Source: a virus
Length of the DNA stretch: 44,519 nucleotides
Strand: one strand, 5' to 3'
Virus record (IMG/VR): IMGVR_UViG_3300030412_000381
Location: 1 to 44,519 of that record
Below the pieces are notes generated by a model. It did no database searches. It worked only from the letters and a program-made list of their open reading frames with translations, and had not been told where the DNA came from. The translations under genes and the position numbers were made by a program. Below, in pieces: positions 23,501 to 31,601 of the stretch; the stretch's first letter is position 1; every line of letters begins with the position of its first letter.

Positions 23501-24708
23501 ACCTTAGCTACTACTCGGTTGTGACCAAGTCCTCTCTCTTTCCGATACCCGTCCGTAGTAGCCGACTCGACCCCGAAGAATGTGCGTTTTGGGGCACCTG
23601 CGAGGATTCTGTTTTTCTCGGTTCTGACACGACCTGAGAGTCCTTGACCCCATCTACTTGCGTCGGTGCGAGTGATTGGTTCTCTTGAGTAGTGGACGAG
23701 TTCAACTCTACCTTGCGTGTCGATTGCGCCCTCAAACCCTGTCTCGCCAGCTTTGAGAAGTTCGTTAAATCTAGTAGCTCTTTCATAAGCTGATACCCTT
23801 CCTTCTTCTGATACCCAAATAGGAAGTAGTCCTATCTTCTGGTCAGCGAATACCGTGTTTTCAGTGCTCGCTGTTCTATTAGTTTCACCATGAGGCCCAT
23901 AGTTCACCCATGAGTTTTGTCCGCGAGTTTCTGTAGTCATGGCGCGACGTGCCAGTGGTGAGTACATCGATGCGTGTGACTGCCATGCGTTCTCCTCACC
24001 TTTCGCTCTGAACCCTGCGTTTGTACGCACATGCCCGAAATAATCATGCACTACGCGGAACACATCATTGGCAAGTAATTTAACGCCATCTATCTCAAAT
24101 TCAGTTTCTTGAAGTAAAGGATTATCAACAGGGTCAAACGTGTCATTGCTACCAAATCCATCGCGCGTGCTAAAAACCCATAAATGGTTTCGTTCCCGAA
24201 CATCACGAATAGCATCACGAGGACCATTCACGTAAGGGTCTGCACCTCTTATAAATTGAATTTCTAAACCGGTTTCAAGGATGGATTTAAATTGCTCGAT
24301 GGTTTCCTTAATCATGGCATCATACGCAGCCTTGACTTCAGGGTTCGCAGGATCATGCTTCATCATTTCAAATTCTTGAGCGATTGCTTCGGCGCGCGGC
24401 ACATCTACGTTTGCAAATTCGCTAGGCGGCGCGTGATATGGTGCGTCATTCTTATCAGCGTAACTTCTAGCAGCGTTGTCAGCTACATCAAATACGTCAA
24501 CCGGTATCGGTGCTGATTTAAGTAGGGCGATATTTTGAGCTTCAGTTGCTTGGTTTATAACCTCTTCAAGCTCAACACCAATGTTATCTAAGTGTGCCTG
24601 AACAGCTTCAAGTTCAGACATACCTTGTCCTACCAACTCAGAGATTGCAGCCTTATCACTCTCATTGATAGCTTTTCCGAATTGATTGTAGCAGTCTTGT
24701 AATGACAT
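17566..24708 (-). CDS. Giant phage polyvalent protein with zincin-like motif, 2380 aa
   Basis: At 2380 residues this is the largest gene. Segments seen: a conserved N-terminal domain with VVHDYFGHVRTNAGFRAKGE and RRAMTTETRGQNSWVNYGP (about 214-275); a module with FIDEFQSDWHQQGR (about 927-940); a zincin signature HEFAH (H1140-E-F-A-H1144); long helical regions (about 1300-1900); and a hydrophobic C-terminal LPD38-like region. Such arrays are known as polyvalent proteins of phages, thought to be ejected with the DNA. Gene position among virion genes supports packaging in the particle. The metallopeptidase call rests on the motif only. Confidence 0.85.
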   Translation of the reverse strand: MSLQDCYNQFGKAINESDKAAISELVGQGMSELEAVQAHLDNIGVELEEVINQATEAQNIALLKSAPIPVDVFDVADNAARSYADKNDAPYHAPPSEFANVDVPRAEAIAQEFEMMKHDPANPEVKAAYDAMIKETIEQFKSILETGLEIQFIRGADPYVNGPRDAIRDVRERNHLWVFSTRDGFGSNDTFDPVDNPLLQETEFEIDGVKLLANDVFRVVHDYFGHVRTNAGFRAKGEENAWQSHASMYSPLARRAMTTETRGQNSWVNYGPHGETNRTASTENTVFADQKIGLLPIWVSEEGRVSAYERATRFNELLKAGETGFEGAIDTQGRVELVHYSREPITRTDASRWGQGLSGRVRTEKNRILAGAPKRTFFGVESATTDGYRKERGLGHNRVVAKVAGELIYNLNRDPLNLYDGNDIISTEKNIIESGYSGYMVNTPQFGKTVALFDDVNVAQSQVFHQNAQKNTIGLHSAVEQAVLDISLPAWKNGGAAPAIEIWSKISKTAGVKKEELEWMGLEDILKTVPKAKYTREEVLNIVRENGVVVEETVADEKSSEGGFDWNEEEDLDSSNWSDRAYNFMYEYDNDDLDWMGEGNGYQWREDWYENNKDTLIEFLKNGDDADDNTAAIEAAYDAGDSISGAMYALGFDDNPAIDEMREDAEKLAEEVARDEYLDAPNRTFTEVSDPSLTIISLDGGERYRVYYNDEVVADEDIYSFNEAEVQARSFLQEEGVVSGETTHVWEEYIMEGDYDNYREIKLKLPELGGGDFSYDVHFPDDNIVAFLRVDDRMMNVAPTKHISELSAEELTPEKNDIVLEIEKTLEAEYNEEQERKAFEESKSVVDESVQASGMVATDSDKFETKMNDYTSWEGIVNLAGFDGNIASGYRRFLQNKRRLEESLQIELKKLNSPIQIAKRLNPPTTTFFIDEFQSDWHQQGRQRGYAVENPDVIEAYHAELSDLRSRHVELSGQTTGTPSPELSQEIDDVAKRIEVLHSRLQSDVPDAPFKGDAWVNLGLKRAITEAVEKGYGAIAWPNSQVLSDRWSETYSELYANQYDRKMVKFVKKLTGETPVQLNNEGEAQQHQERGYWIIPITDKLREKVQSEGYTLFQKSRGYYNPENVLIRLNEASNPSTFIHEFAHFMFDMEGKIGGGETDTINEWFLGNSASLAEEAGVPEWMVRDYITRQVQADITETDFLNIERATHEQFARGFEAYVMEGKSPSMELRNFFRVMARLLVAVYKQIKGGLDTPNLTDDMRGVFDRLIATEEQIAASEARNRAAPLFTDAVMAGMTEEQFKKYQERAQATTDKATETLRDKVMKELTRVHKKWWNDERDDFIDEAEVKLRTEPVYVARVRLKSGGDTKLDYNAVIDILGVKNLKEVPQLRGMTAKGGVGVQPEDAAKLYGFRTGDEMLSALTTAPRLQDQAEAMADAEMIDKHGDILNDGTLEQLADDAVRSEERGTVLLTEIKALARGQQVPAIDKETIKGIAAEAIGKKALKDIRPATFRRAEIRSAQEAAVALASGDKAAALRAKTQQVMNFYLWKESQEAKLFAGKMLTFAARFKKQSVRERIGKAGNSYLDNIDRILERFELRKSQSLKKHAEARDSLQSWVDKQGTQSDMIALSDAVLDESYARHWKEVPVDELRGIQDSIKSIENSAKSLNNIIINEEKLTFEQTVDRMLNKMNELPDKHFGQFKDAVDKGGIRKWHENFMTEQIKMPWMMRWLDNREEVGVMHQTVNQPLTDAYDAEVKLWNRVGKSVMQAIMNRSKEDIKRHTREVLIPEIENQATHLDGVMMGSQIIAVALNTGNKGNLKKMLAGERWIEVDNKGQPVNEADVTVDNPKLQAILKHMTESDWDLVELIWEQIGSLKPDLAAVHEKATGLQFEEVEPASFELPSGRIIEGGYYPVKYDANRSEQARLNEEKSEEQAVSMLTAGGFVQPIARTGARINRTEFTGPLRYSLDVVPQHVQEVVHFITHYDAIKQVNKLTSDPRIADAIKKKMGHTEYALIKPWLNDVAKDGRESQLNKSYNSLLRRLRFGTTYGIMGFKVSTGLIQVSGLFNSMAEVGAARTMRAARTVFAGEKSIRETWEFAKANSKVLAHRQTTMDREIKNAFVNLQGKRTLLSMAQEASMMHIALVQTYTVDLPSWYAAYDKGMETFEGDEARAFQYADWVIENVQGSGVTKDMSSIMRDKNEAVKLGTMFMTYFSALFNHNADVKRGVKAGQISPTAAVAKLMFLWTLPVIFETIMREGLGDDDDDSEFFEKVVTGTAMMPFATVPFYRDAANGLVSGFNYSASPVYGIVEGGVEAASKAARGDDMTQYRVKQASKALGVAFGVPATNQAWITFEHLQDVIVEGEELSMRHLLVTTDKSK

Positions 24709-24742
24709 TTATCACCCTTAATCTAATGCACTCGTGAGTTTA

Positions 24743-24754
24743 AGTATAGCGTAT
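24743..24754 (-). promoter_or_regulatory. Possible leftward promoter of the giant gene
   Basis: The minus strand reads ATACGCTATACT, a good -10 (TATACT) inside a 12-mer identical to the one at 40024-40035. No convincing -35 lies 16-18 bp upstream. The gene starts 35 bp downstream after AAGGGTG. Confidence 0.45.
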
Positions 24755-24778
24755 CTCTATTGAATTAAATAAATATTC

Positions 24779-24985
24779 TTACGCTGTTGTACTTTCTGCT
24801 GGACCGTCACCTGTTGGCGTGTAGTCAATATCTTTAGTGAGAACAATTTTATCTACTCGGACACCATCTTCACGCCCATAAATATTAATAGTATGTTCAC
24901 CGGTTGTTGGGATATTTACAACTGCTCTAACACCACCTGACACTATGAACTGTCTCCAAGTCCAAGAACTATATACTGAAGTCAC
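24779..24985 (-). pseudogene. Carbohydrate-binding-like C-terminal fragment out of frame with the spike, 68 aa
   Basis: The frame encodes SSWTWRQF ... TGEHTINIYGREDGVRVDKIVLT ... YTPTGDGPAES. This resembles the second half of carbohydrate-binding modules found at the end of polysaccharide-degrading enzymes. It begins inside the last codons of the spike gene in another frame with only a GTG and no ribosome site. The frame opens twelve codons earlier. It may be a decayed end of the spike, a product of frameshifting, or a short independent protein. Its N-terminal half is missing. Confidence 0.55.
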
Positions 24986-27092
24986 CGTTTGCTGGATCTG
25001 TCCAGTTAGGATTAATACTCACGTTTGTTGCACTTAAAGCACTATTAAATGCGCTCAAAGTTTGTTTAGTTGTTCCACTTGAAATTAAGAACTCGCCGTC
25101 AGCATCGTTAGGTGCATAGAATATATTTCCATCTATATAAGTAGATGCACCGGAAACCACTCCCGCACCATCCTTACCCACTAAAACTAAAGCAGTATCA
25201 CTAGATGTATGGTAAATTTTATTACCATAACATTCTAAATTTCCGGTGCTATCTGTACCAACAGTTTGGTCTATAAGCGCAAAGTCGTGTCCTAAATTGT
25301 CTTCTAATACTGTGTCTTGGAGTGTTTGGTCAAAACCAGCATTTACATCGGTATGGAACATTCTTCGCTCAACAGCATCACCACCCCAACATCTATTACC
25401 CTTAGCGAACACACTAGATAATAGATAGTTCCAAGTGATGCCATTCTTTGAACTGTAATTATTGAACAACTGTACTTTAGAAAAACTACCTAGTGTCGGG
25501 TCGTTACTCGCATTCGAGAAATCCGTAACCCACGAGCCAGCGTCCTGTTGATTATCATGAATACTAAAGAAGCTATTTACTAACCCAGACGTACTTGAAT
25601 TATCTGTATTCAAACCGTATCCAATACTTGTGCCAGCTTTGAACCAGTTCCAACCAGCGTGCATATCATAGCTCTGACCTTTTGGATACCAGAAGTGGTC
25701 GACATTTGAGTTTGTCCCGTTGCACTGTGCAACCGTACCCAATATAGACAACCAACCACCCCCGCCCAATTCAATATAAGCACCTGAAGCACTTGGTGTT
25801 CTTGGTGCAACTGGTTGGTTATTATAGTCACCACCAAAGACACTAATACTCATCTTCTTACTATAAGCGGTAATTTGAAATGCTTTGTCTTCTTTTGGGT
25901 CTAACCACTTACAATCATGGATAATAAATTGCGAGTCGAAAGTATCAACGGGAGAACCACTTGACTGATTACCTGATATAGCTCGATACACATGCTCGTT
26001 ACAGTCAAGCTCTATACGTGACACAATCATTTTCTTAGGGGCATAAGTAGTAGAATCTACACCACTATTGATATAACTTGTACCACTGCTGCCACTCCCT
26101 CCCCACATATTTGTCGAGAATAACTTAGCCCTAGTTCCAGAGCCATATCCAATAATTCCTTTGGCATTTATCTTGGTCGTTGATTTGTAATGGTACTCGT
26201 TTGAAGGCAAATACGTCTGCCCGTTACGTAACATTACAAGTACATTATTAGAATCATTACCGTCGAATGTTAATTTAGGCCCAGTAGATGGGACAACATT
26301 AGTATAATCTTGACCTAATGCATCTTCTAGAACAATAGCATCCGCACTCACTGAGGCAATACGCACACGCTGAGATATTGAACCTTCTGTAGCAGTCTTT
26401 AAATGAATAAAGTCGTTAGTATTGGTTCTAGGTAAATTGTCTAAAGTAATACCTGTACCGATCCCTGTACCTGATAGTGTCTTAGTTGAATCTGTATAAC
26501 TAATTGATCCAGCAGAAGCAGTTACCCCTAATCCATCAAGCCCATCATTACTATCGTTACCAGTACCAGCATCAACGTATTTGTACGATACACTAGACAT
26601 CCCACCTATTGTATGGGTTTCAGTAACTGATTCTGTGATATATCCTTCAGTAGTTTTGCCTGTTACTGAAAGAGTTACCTTAATATCACCCACCTCATGA
26701 ATAAGAACAGATAACCTCATTCCAACTGTGTCAGTGGCTGGATTAACAACAGCAGCTCCCATACCAGTCAGGTTATTAACAATACAATTATCGTATTCTA
26801 TAGGCGATCCGTCTGCTTTAGTAACCGTCCACCGGATATCGCATAAGTGTGGTGATAACGCCCATAATGAACCAAGCCTAGCACCAGATACTACTACATC
26901 CTTAGCCGAGGCTTCTAACATGTATGGAGCAGTCTTTTCGCTAATATTTATGTTAATTGATGGGATTGTTATATTAGTAACATTAACTTGAGTATACCCC
27001 ATAAACTCACCAGCAAAAGTAGGTGATGATGGTGTACCAAGTGCGAAAGGCATCGAGCGCAGCATCATCATCATTAATTGAGATATCTGCAT
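24969..27092 (-). CDS. Tail spike, right-handed beta-helix (putative depolymerase), 707 aa
   Basis: The N-terminus (residues 1-35) is short and may attach to the tail. Residues 40-170 form Ig-like beta domains (VNVTNITIPSININIS). From about residue 175 (YKYVDAGTGNDSNDGLDG) the pattern of a pectate-lyase-like parallel beta-helix begins and runs to the end (DPANGDFSI), with SGVDSTTYAP and WYPKGQSYDMHAGWNWF inside. Phage proteins of this build often cleave capsule or O-antigen; the substrate cannot be told. It lies directly after a 77-residue beta protein and before a lectin-like fragment. Confidence 0.83.
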   Translation of the reverse strand: MQISQLMMMMLRSMPFALGTPSSPTFAGEFMGYTQVNVTNITIPSININISEKTAPYMLEASAKDVVVSGARLGSLWALSPHLCDIRWTVTKADGSPIEYDNCIVNNLTGMGAAVVNPATDTVGMRLSVLIHEVGDIKVTLSVTGKTTEGYITESVTETHTIGGMSSVSYKYVDAGTGNDSNDGLDGLGVTASAGSISYTDSTKTLSGTGIGTGITLDNLPRTNTNDFIHLKTATEGSISQRVRIASVSADAIVLEDALGQDYTNVVPSTGPKLTFDGNDSNNVLVMLRNGQTYLPSNEYHYKSTTKINAKGIIGYGSGTRAKLFSTNMWGGSGSSGTSYINSGVDSTTYAPKKMIVSRIELDCNEHVYRAISGNQSSGSPVDTFDSQFIIHDCKWLDPKEDKAFQITAYSKKMSISVFGGDYNNQPVAPRTPSASGAYIELGGGGWLSILGTVAQCNGTNSNVDHFWYPKGQSYDMHAGWNWFKAGTSIGYGLNTDNSSTSGLVNSFFSIHDNQQDAGSWVTDFSNASNDPTLGSFSKVQLFNNYSSKNGITWNYLLSSVFAKGNRCWGGDAVERRMFHTDVNAGFDQTLQDTVLEDNLGHDFALIDQTVGTDSTGNLECYGNKIYHTSSDTALVLVGKDGAGVVSGASTYIDGNIFYAPNDADGEFLISSGTTKQTLSAFNSALSATNVSINPNWTDPANGDFSI

Positions 27093-27094
27093 TG

Positions 27095-27328
27095 TTATAC
27101 TACCATAATGCCAACAGCGGCTGTACCTGTACTCATCACTTTTATAGCATTACCGCAGGGAATCCACACCCCTACAGGAACATCTGATAAGGTAGGAGTG
27201 CTGCCGCCTTTTAATTCTAATGTCACATCGCCAGCCGTACCTGTTACCATGAGCCAGTTAAATTCCGGTAACTCGTTTGAATCATTAGGGGTCACGTCTT
27301 TTGATAACCCTAAGCTTGAATTTGCCAT
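27095..27328 (-). CDS. Small beta-rich virion-region protein, 77 aa
   Basis: Beta-strand-rich with few charges: WLMVTGTAGDVTLELKGG, VGVWIPCGNAIKVMSTGTAAVGIMVV. Comparable short proteins lie upstream of spike or fibre genes in many podoviruses and are thought to be capsid decorations or spike partners. Its stop lies two bases from the spike start, so the two are coupled. Assignment tentative. Confidence 0.65.
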   Translation of the reverse strand: MANSSLGLSKDVTPNDSNELPEFNWLMVTGTAGDVTLELKGGSTPTLSDVPVGVWIPCGNAIKVMSTGTAAVGIMVV

Positions 27329-27339
27329 TGCAATGCTCC

Positions 27340-29379
27340 CTACCTATTAAGGCACTCTATTAATTTTGATATCATTGTACGCTGTTTTGTTCGCTGTTCA
27401 ACCAGTCTTTGCGCATCGACTTTCTGACCGTCTTCTAATTCTATCTCGATACCTTCAAACTGCTTTTGGTTAAACACCGTGCCAAGCTCGTCTTGACCTT
27501 CTTTAAGCGCTGCTTTCCGACCTTCAAACGGACCCTCTATTTTAAGCCCTACTTGTTCATACAACTCTTCAACAGGCTTACCTGTGCGCTTACTCACCAC
27601 TGTGGCCCACGCAGGTACAATCGCCGCCATGTGCTTCGCAACCTGCGGTGTGACCTGTCCTGTTTCAACGAGCTGCGTCACAACGTCATCGAATATCTTT
27701 TGATTCTCGATATACACAGCGTTATTCTTAGTGGCCTCTTCAACTATTCGTTGAGCGTATGATGATGTTTGCTCGTGTTCTGTTTCTTTTCTGAAAGGAG
27801 AGATGGTGTCTGCACTCATGGTGATGTGCGGCCGCAATGCGTCGAGGTGGGGGCTGCCTACAAAATCGGTAGCAAAGTCCTCAAACGGAATGGTTATCTC
27901 ACCATTCGTTACATCCGCTTCTGACACCTTAGCCGCCAATTTGGATAGTACAGGGTCAGACTCTATATTTTCTTGTTGTCGTAGGTACAAAGCGGTCTGC
28001 GGTCCGTCGATATACACCGCACCCTCTTCACTAGCCTGCTGCATAAATTCTTTAAACTTTTGAGGGCTTCTTTTTTTAAGTTTTGAATTTTCAACAACAT
28101 CTATAATTTTATCTAAATTCTCCTGCTCCATGGCGCTCTTGACTTGTGATGATTCACTCTCCTTGGTCAATTCGTGTAATAACTTGCTAGTACCTCCCAC
28201 AACAGCAGCTTGTGCCCCGCCGCCCACAACCGTGGCTATCGCTGTAGATTTTTGGCGGTCAGCTTGCAAGCTTAGAACAGCACGCCATGACTCTTTAACA
28301 GCTTTATCCATGTCGGGGTCTAACCCGTATTGGTAATCCGTGAACGACCCCGCCAAAGTATTCAATTGCTCTCCGGCCAATTCATTAATTAGAAAGCTAA
28401 ATACTTTCTTACCCGATGGTGACCGAACCAAGTCTATCAATCTTTTAGTAGGTAGCATCTCTGTACCCACCTCAAGCGTTGATTTAATGAGGCTGAAAGT
28501 TAATGCCTCGTCATGGTTCAACCCACCTTGCACCGCTTTCCAATACTCTGGTCCGCGAACTTGAGCACCTATCATACTTAACGTTGTCGCTGTACCTAGT
28601 GCGGGGTTCCCTGTGGCAATAGATGTACCAATACCACTCGCTATAGCAGGCATCATCTGTGCAAAAGAATCAAGACCGCTAAGTGCAGATTGCTGATTCT
28701 CAGTAAGCCCTTTCGGTGCAAGCGCTTCAATGGCAGCCTCGGTCAGCGTGATATCATCAATTTTATTTATTATCTCTAATTCAGATGCGGCTACGGTTTT
28801 GCTAATGGAATCATTAATTTCGTTAAGTCGGGTACGCTCCAATGGGGTCAGTGCACTTAATGAGTCTCGACGTTTTTGAATTACAGGATTGCTTGTAAAC
28901 CCTTCGCTGGTGGACAGCTCAGAGGCACGCTGTAGACGTTTCTCTTTTTCCAATCGTGAATTGAGACTGGCCAGCCCCGATGGTAATAGGTTGGATGTTT
29001 GTGCGGCCAGCGTGAATGATTCACCTTGTCGCTGAAAGAAGTTGTCGAAGAATGTTTTACCTATTAAATTGCTTTCTATTTTTTCGAGGTTTTCAATATC
29101 GTCGTGCGCAACAGAGGCGTTATCATATAACCCTAGAAATCGATTGGTATGGGGTGAGCGGGCAACGATTCCTTCCACATCTATTTCTTTAGCTTTAGCA
29201 TGAGCTTCAGCAGTCGGTAAATCGTGCGCAACCGCATCGGCAGGGATACCCGACCGTCGAGAGATATCCAACACCTTGGCCCTGTTATCAGGGTTTTCTC
29301 GCACTGATTCGGTCAACGTATTACGCAGCGGTGCCGAGGTCATCGAATCATCTATTAGGCCCAGAAATCTGTTTTCCAT
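27340..29379 (-). CDS. Virion-associated polyvalent/ejection protein, 679 aa
   Basis: The N-terminal 90 residues contain NRFLGL twice (3-8 and 79-84). A helical region and a stretch of small and hydrophobic residues (GIGTSIATGNPALGTATTLSMIGAQ, about residues 250-275) might insert in a membrane; VVGGGAQAAVVGG near 390 is another. The C-terminal 180 residues are mixed alpha/beta and end with RTMISKLIECLNR. The layout resembles N-terminal parts of giant phage polyvalent proteins. The gene shares a base with the ejection protein gene upstream and probably acts with it and the 2380-residue protein at DNA entry. Confidence 0.7.
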   Translation of the reverse strand: MENRFLGLIDDSMTSAPLRNTLTESVRENPDNRAKVLDISRRSGIPADAVAHDLPTAEAHAKAKEIDVEGIVARSPHTNRFLGLYDNASVAHDDIENLEKIESNLIGKTFFDNFFQRQGESFTLAAQTSNLLPSGLASLNSRLEKEKRLQRASELSTSEGFTSNPVIQKRRDSLSALTPLERTRLNEINDSISKTVAASELEIINKIDDITLTEAAIEALAPKGLTENQQSALSGLDSFAQMMPAIASGIGTSIATGNPALGTATTLSMIGAQVRGPEYWKAVQGGLNHDEALTFSLIKSTLEVGTEMLPTKRLIDLVRSPSGKKVFSFLINELAGEQLNTLAGSFTDYQYGLDPDMDKAVKESWRAVLSLQADRQKSTAIATVVGGGAQAAVVGGTSKLLHELTKESESSQVKSAMEQENLDKIIDVVENSKLKKRSPQKFKEFMQQASEEGAVYIDGPQTALYLRQQENIESDPVLSKLAAKVSEADVTNGEITIPFEDFATDFVGSPHLDALRPHITMSADTISPFRKETEHEQTSSYAQRIVEEATKNNAVYIENQKIFDDVVTQLVETGQVTPQVAKHMAAIVPAWATVVSKRTGKPVEELYEQVGLKIEGPFEGRKAALKEGQDELGTVFNQKQFEGIEIELEDGQKVDAQRLVEQRTKQRTMISKLIECLNR

Positions 29380-31025
29380 TACTCAAACCTCTTAGCACGC
29401 TTGCCTAGCTCATACATGTGAGCAATAGCCGCTCCGGTTACAGGTCGTCCTTCTTCCACCAGCGCCTGAACGATTTCATCAACATACTCAGTAGGTACTT
29501 CTTCTTGACCAACCTCAGCATCGTACAATGAAATAGGACCGAACGAACGCTCAATGGTCGCTTTGGTTTTCTGTGATAATAACAAACTGTCAAACTCTAA
29601 CGGTCCTAATTCCCTGCCGAGACGTACCTCCTCTTGTGCCACCGCCTGATTGACCGTGCGATAAAACGCATTTGCCCTCTCACGCTCCGCATCATTAAAT
29701 TCGGTAGTTTTTTGACCGTAGATATCTTCTAGGGTGTTTTTCACACTCGCAGCCCTTGTCCTACCGGACCCAGATGCTGTACTACCGCTCGAAGGCTTCC
29801 TAGCAGCCTTCACCTCGGAAACTAACTTATCGCGGTCAGCACCACCAATAACATCGAAGTAATCAGTCGGGTTTATTTTCGCCAACTCTTTCGGTGGAAG
29901 CAGTCGTAATTCTGCAAACTTCACCTCGTCGGTGATGATATCTTTACCTTCGGCTTTCAATCTCTCAATTTTTAAAAGTGTGTTACGCTGAGATACAGTA
30001 AAACTATCCCATACATTACCGCTTATATCGCCGGTATTAAAATCAGGATTATCTTGAACACTCTTGCCGTAATATTCATAAGTCTCACGCGTGGATTCAT
30101 CGCGAGCAGCCTTCTCCATCTTATATCGATTTGTCGCGAGCCGAGTCACTTCCTCTTTCATGGCAATCTGGTCGGGGGTGTCAGTAGGCATCTCGTTGAG
30201 GCGGTTATTCAACGATGATAATGTATGCCCGCCAGCCCCATAAATTCGAGCAGCTTCAGCATTACTGTCTGCTACGAAGTTGGCTTTGTGTAAGTTTTTA
30301 GCCACGACCCCAGCCTCTCGCGGTTCCATTCTATCCCCAAATCTACCCATCAATTCATTAGCCCGCGCTAAGTCCGATGTCTCAAGAGCCGCATTTATAG
30401 AAGACGCTGTGAATTGAGAATCATAAGTCTGTAGATTTTCGTTAATTGCTTCGTCTCCAAACCCCTGTCGTCTACCTTGAGCTATGATTGAATCATGACC
30501 TGTAGCCCGCTGCAATCGCAGCTCATCGTCATTGGAAAAATTCAGCGCCGCACTCTCTATGCTGTTTTCAATACGAGCAGCAGTAGTTGCATTCTCATAA
30601 GCCCGAAGACCGGCTGAAGAATGCTGCATTATCGATGACGATGCTCGATTGATATGCACCTGAGAGGCCCGCATGAACGCGTCTCTGGCAACAGGTGAGT
30701 CAAACCCGCCAGCATATTGAGTCTGCATTTTAATCAGTGCTTGGTTAGTTGATTCTGCGCCGTCATACGCATCACGACCCTGCTTGTTAAAGTATCCGCT
30801 ATCAGGGTTAAAGAACAAATCATTCTTCTCTTTTTCAAACTTGATAAGAGCGTCTTCGGCAGTTGTAGCGTCGTATTCGTTCTTTGCAGTTTGTATCGCC
30901 CCACCTAGCTGATTGAGACCTCTACCTATAATACCCGCAGTATCTGCTAGTTGTGGGGTGGCCACAGTAGACTGAGACGCTACCTGAGTTGATACTTGGT
31001 CGGGTCTATAAGTTTCAATCTTCAC
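29379..31025 (-). CDS. Ejection (internal virion) protein, 548 aa
   Basis: Almost wholly helical, with an N-terminal stretch IIGRGLNQLGGAIQTAKNEYDATTAEDAL followed by a region with FFNPDSGYFNKQGRDAYD. Both are frequent in podovirus internal core or ejection proteins analogous to T7 gp15. Located between the gp14-like protein and a second large virion protein, as in the usual ejection-protein cluster. No lysozyme motif seen. Confidence 0.75.
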   Translation of the reverse strand: MKIETYRPDQVSTQVASQSTVATPQLADTAGIIGRGLNQLGGAIQTAKNEYDATTAEDALIKFEKEKNDLFFNPDSGYFNKQGRDAYDGAESTNQALIKMQTQYAGGFDSPVARDAFMRASQVHINRASSSIMQHSSAGLRAYENATTAARIENSIESAALNFSNDDELRLQRATGHDSIIAQGRRQGFGDEAINENLQTYDSQFTASSINAALETSDLARANELMGRFGDRMEPREAGVVAKNLHKANFVADSNAEAARIYGAGGHTLSSLNNRLNEMPTDTPDQIAMKEEVTRLATNRYKMEKAARDESTRETYEYYGKSVQDNPDFNTGDISGNVWDSFTVSQRNTLLKIERLKAEGKDIITDEVKFAELRLLPPKELAKINPTDYFDVIGGADRDKLVSEVKAARKPSSGSTASGSGRTRAASVKNTLEDIYGQKTTEFNDAERERANAFYRTVNQAVAQEEVRLGRELGPLEFDSLLLSQKTKATIERSFGPISLYDAEVGQEEVPTEYVDEIVQALVEEGRPVTGAAIAHMYELGKRAKRFE

Positions 31026-31592
31026 TTAGAAGCCTCCGATACTATTCGGGGTGATGGTGCCAAAGTTTTTAGAGGGTGTTATTGAAGTCTTAGCTGCGCT
31101 GGTGGAAGAATACCATTTAGATGCCACTGGCAACCCTTTAGACGCAGCACCCAATAAGCTTGATGTGAATGCAGCATTGCCCGCCGCTTTAGTCTGCGAT
31201 GCTTTAAAGTCACCGTCATATCGCGTGTTAGTAGCCGACTGTTCTAGCGAGCTTGCTTCGTCATCATAATTACTTCTAATTCGCAACGCATCTTCTTCAC
31301 CGAGCATCGCTGTATCTTCTTGGAGTTGCAGTGCACTACCTGAATCAGTGACTACACCAGATGCACCAAGCTGGGCACGCTGCCGACCGAGGAGTTGAGC
31401 AATCTCACGACGCTTCATGTTCTCCTCTTCCACACCTTTGTTCCGAACCTTTGTAGCTTGGTTCTCAAGATTAACAGCGTTAATCTCAGCAGCATTGCGC
31501 TCATAAGAAGCCTGTTCTCTAGCCTGAGCACGTTGTTGATAACCTGAGAAAGCGGTAAGCGCCATCAATCCTATAGTAGCTGGTTCACACAT
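31026..31592 (-). CDS. Internal virion protein, T7 gp14-like, 188 aa
   Basis: The start MCEPATIGLMALTAFSGYQQ is typical for gp14-like virion proteins, with one hydrophobic N-terminal segment. A long helical region follows (REQASYERNAAEINAVNLEN ... RRREIAQLLGRQRAQLGASG-like). The family is ejected and forms part of the channel through the outer membrane in T7. Neighbours match the ejection cluster order. It ends one base before the next gene start. Confidence 0.8.
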   Translation of the reverse strand: MCEPATIGLMALTAFSGYQQRAQAREQASYERNAAEINAVNLENQATKVRNKGVEEENMKRREIAQLLGRQRAQLGASGVVTDSGSALQLQEDTAMLGEEDALRIRSNYDDEASSLEQSATNTRYDGDFKASQTKAAGNAAFTSSLLGAASKGLPVASKWYSSTSAAKTSITPSKNFGTITPNSIGGF

Positions 31593-31601
31593 GGGTGTTC
31601 C

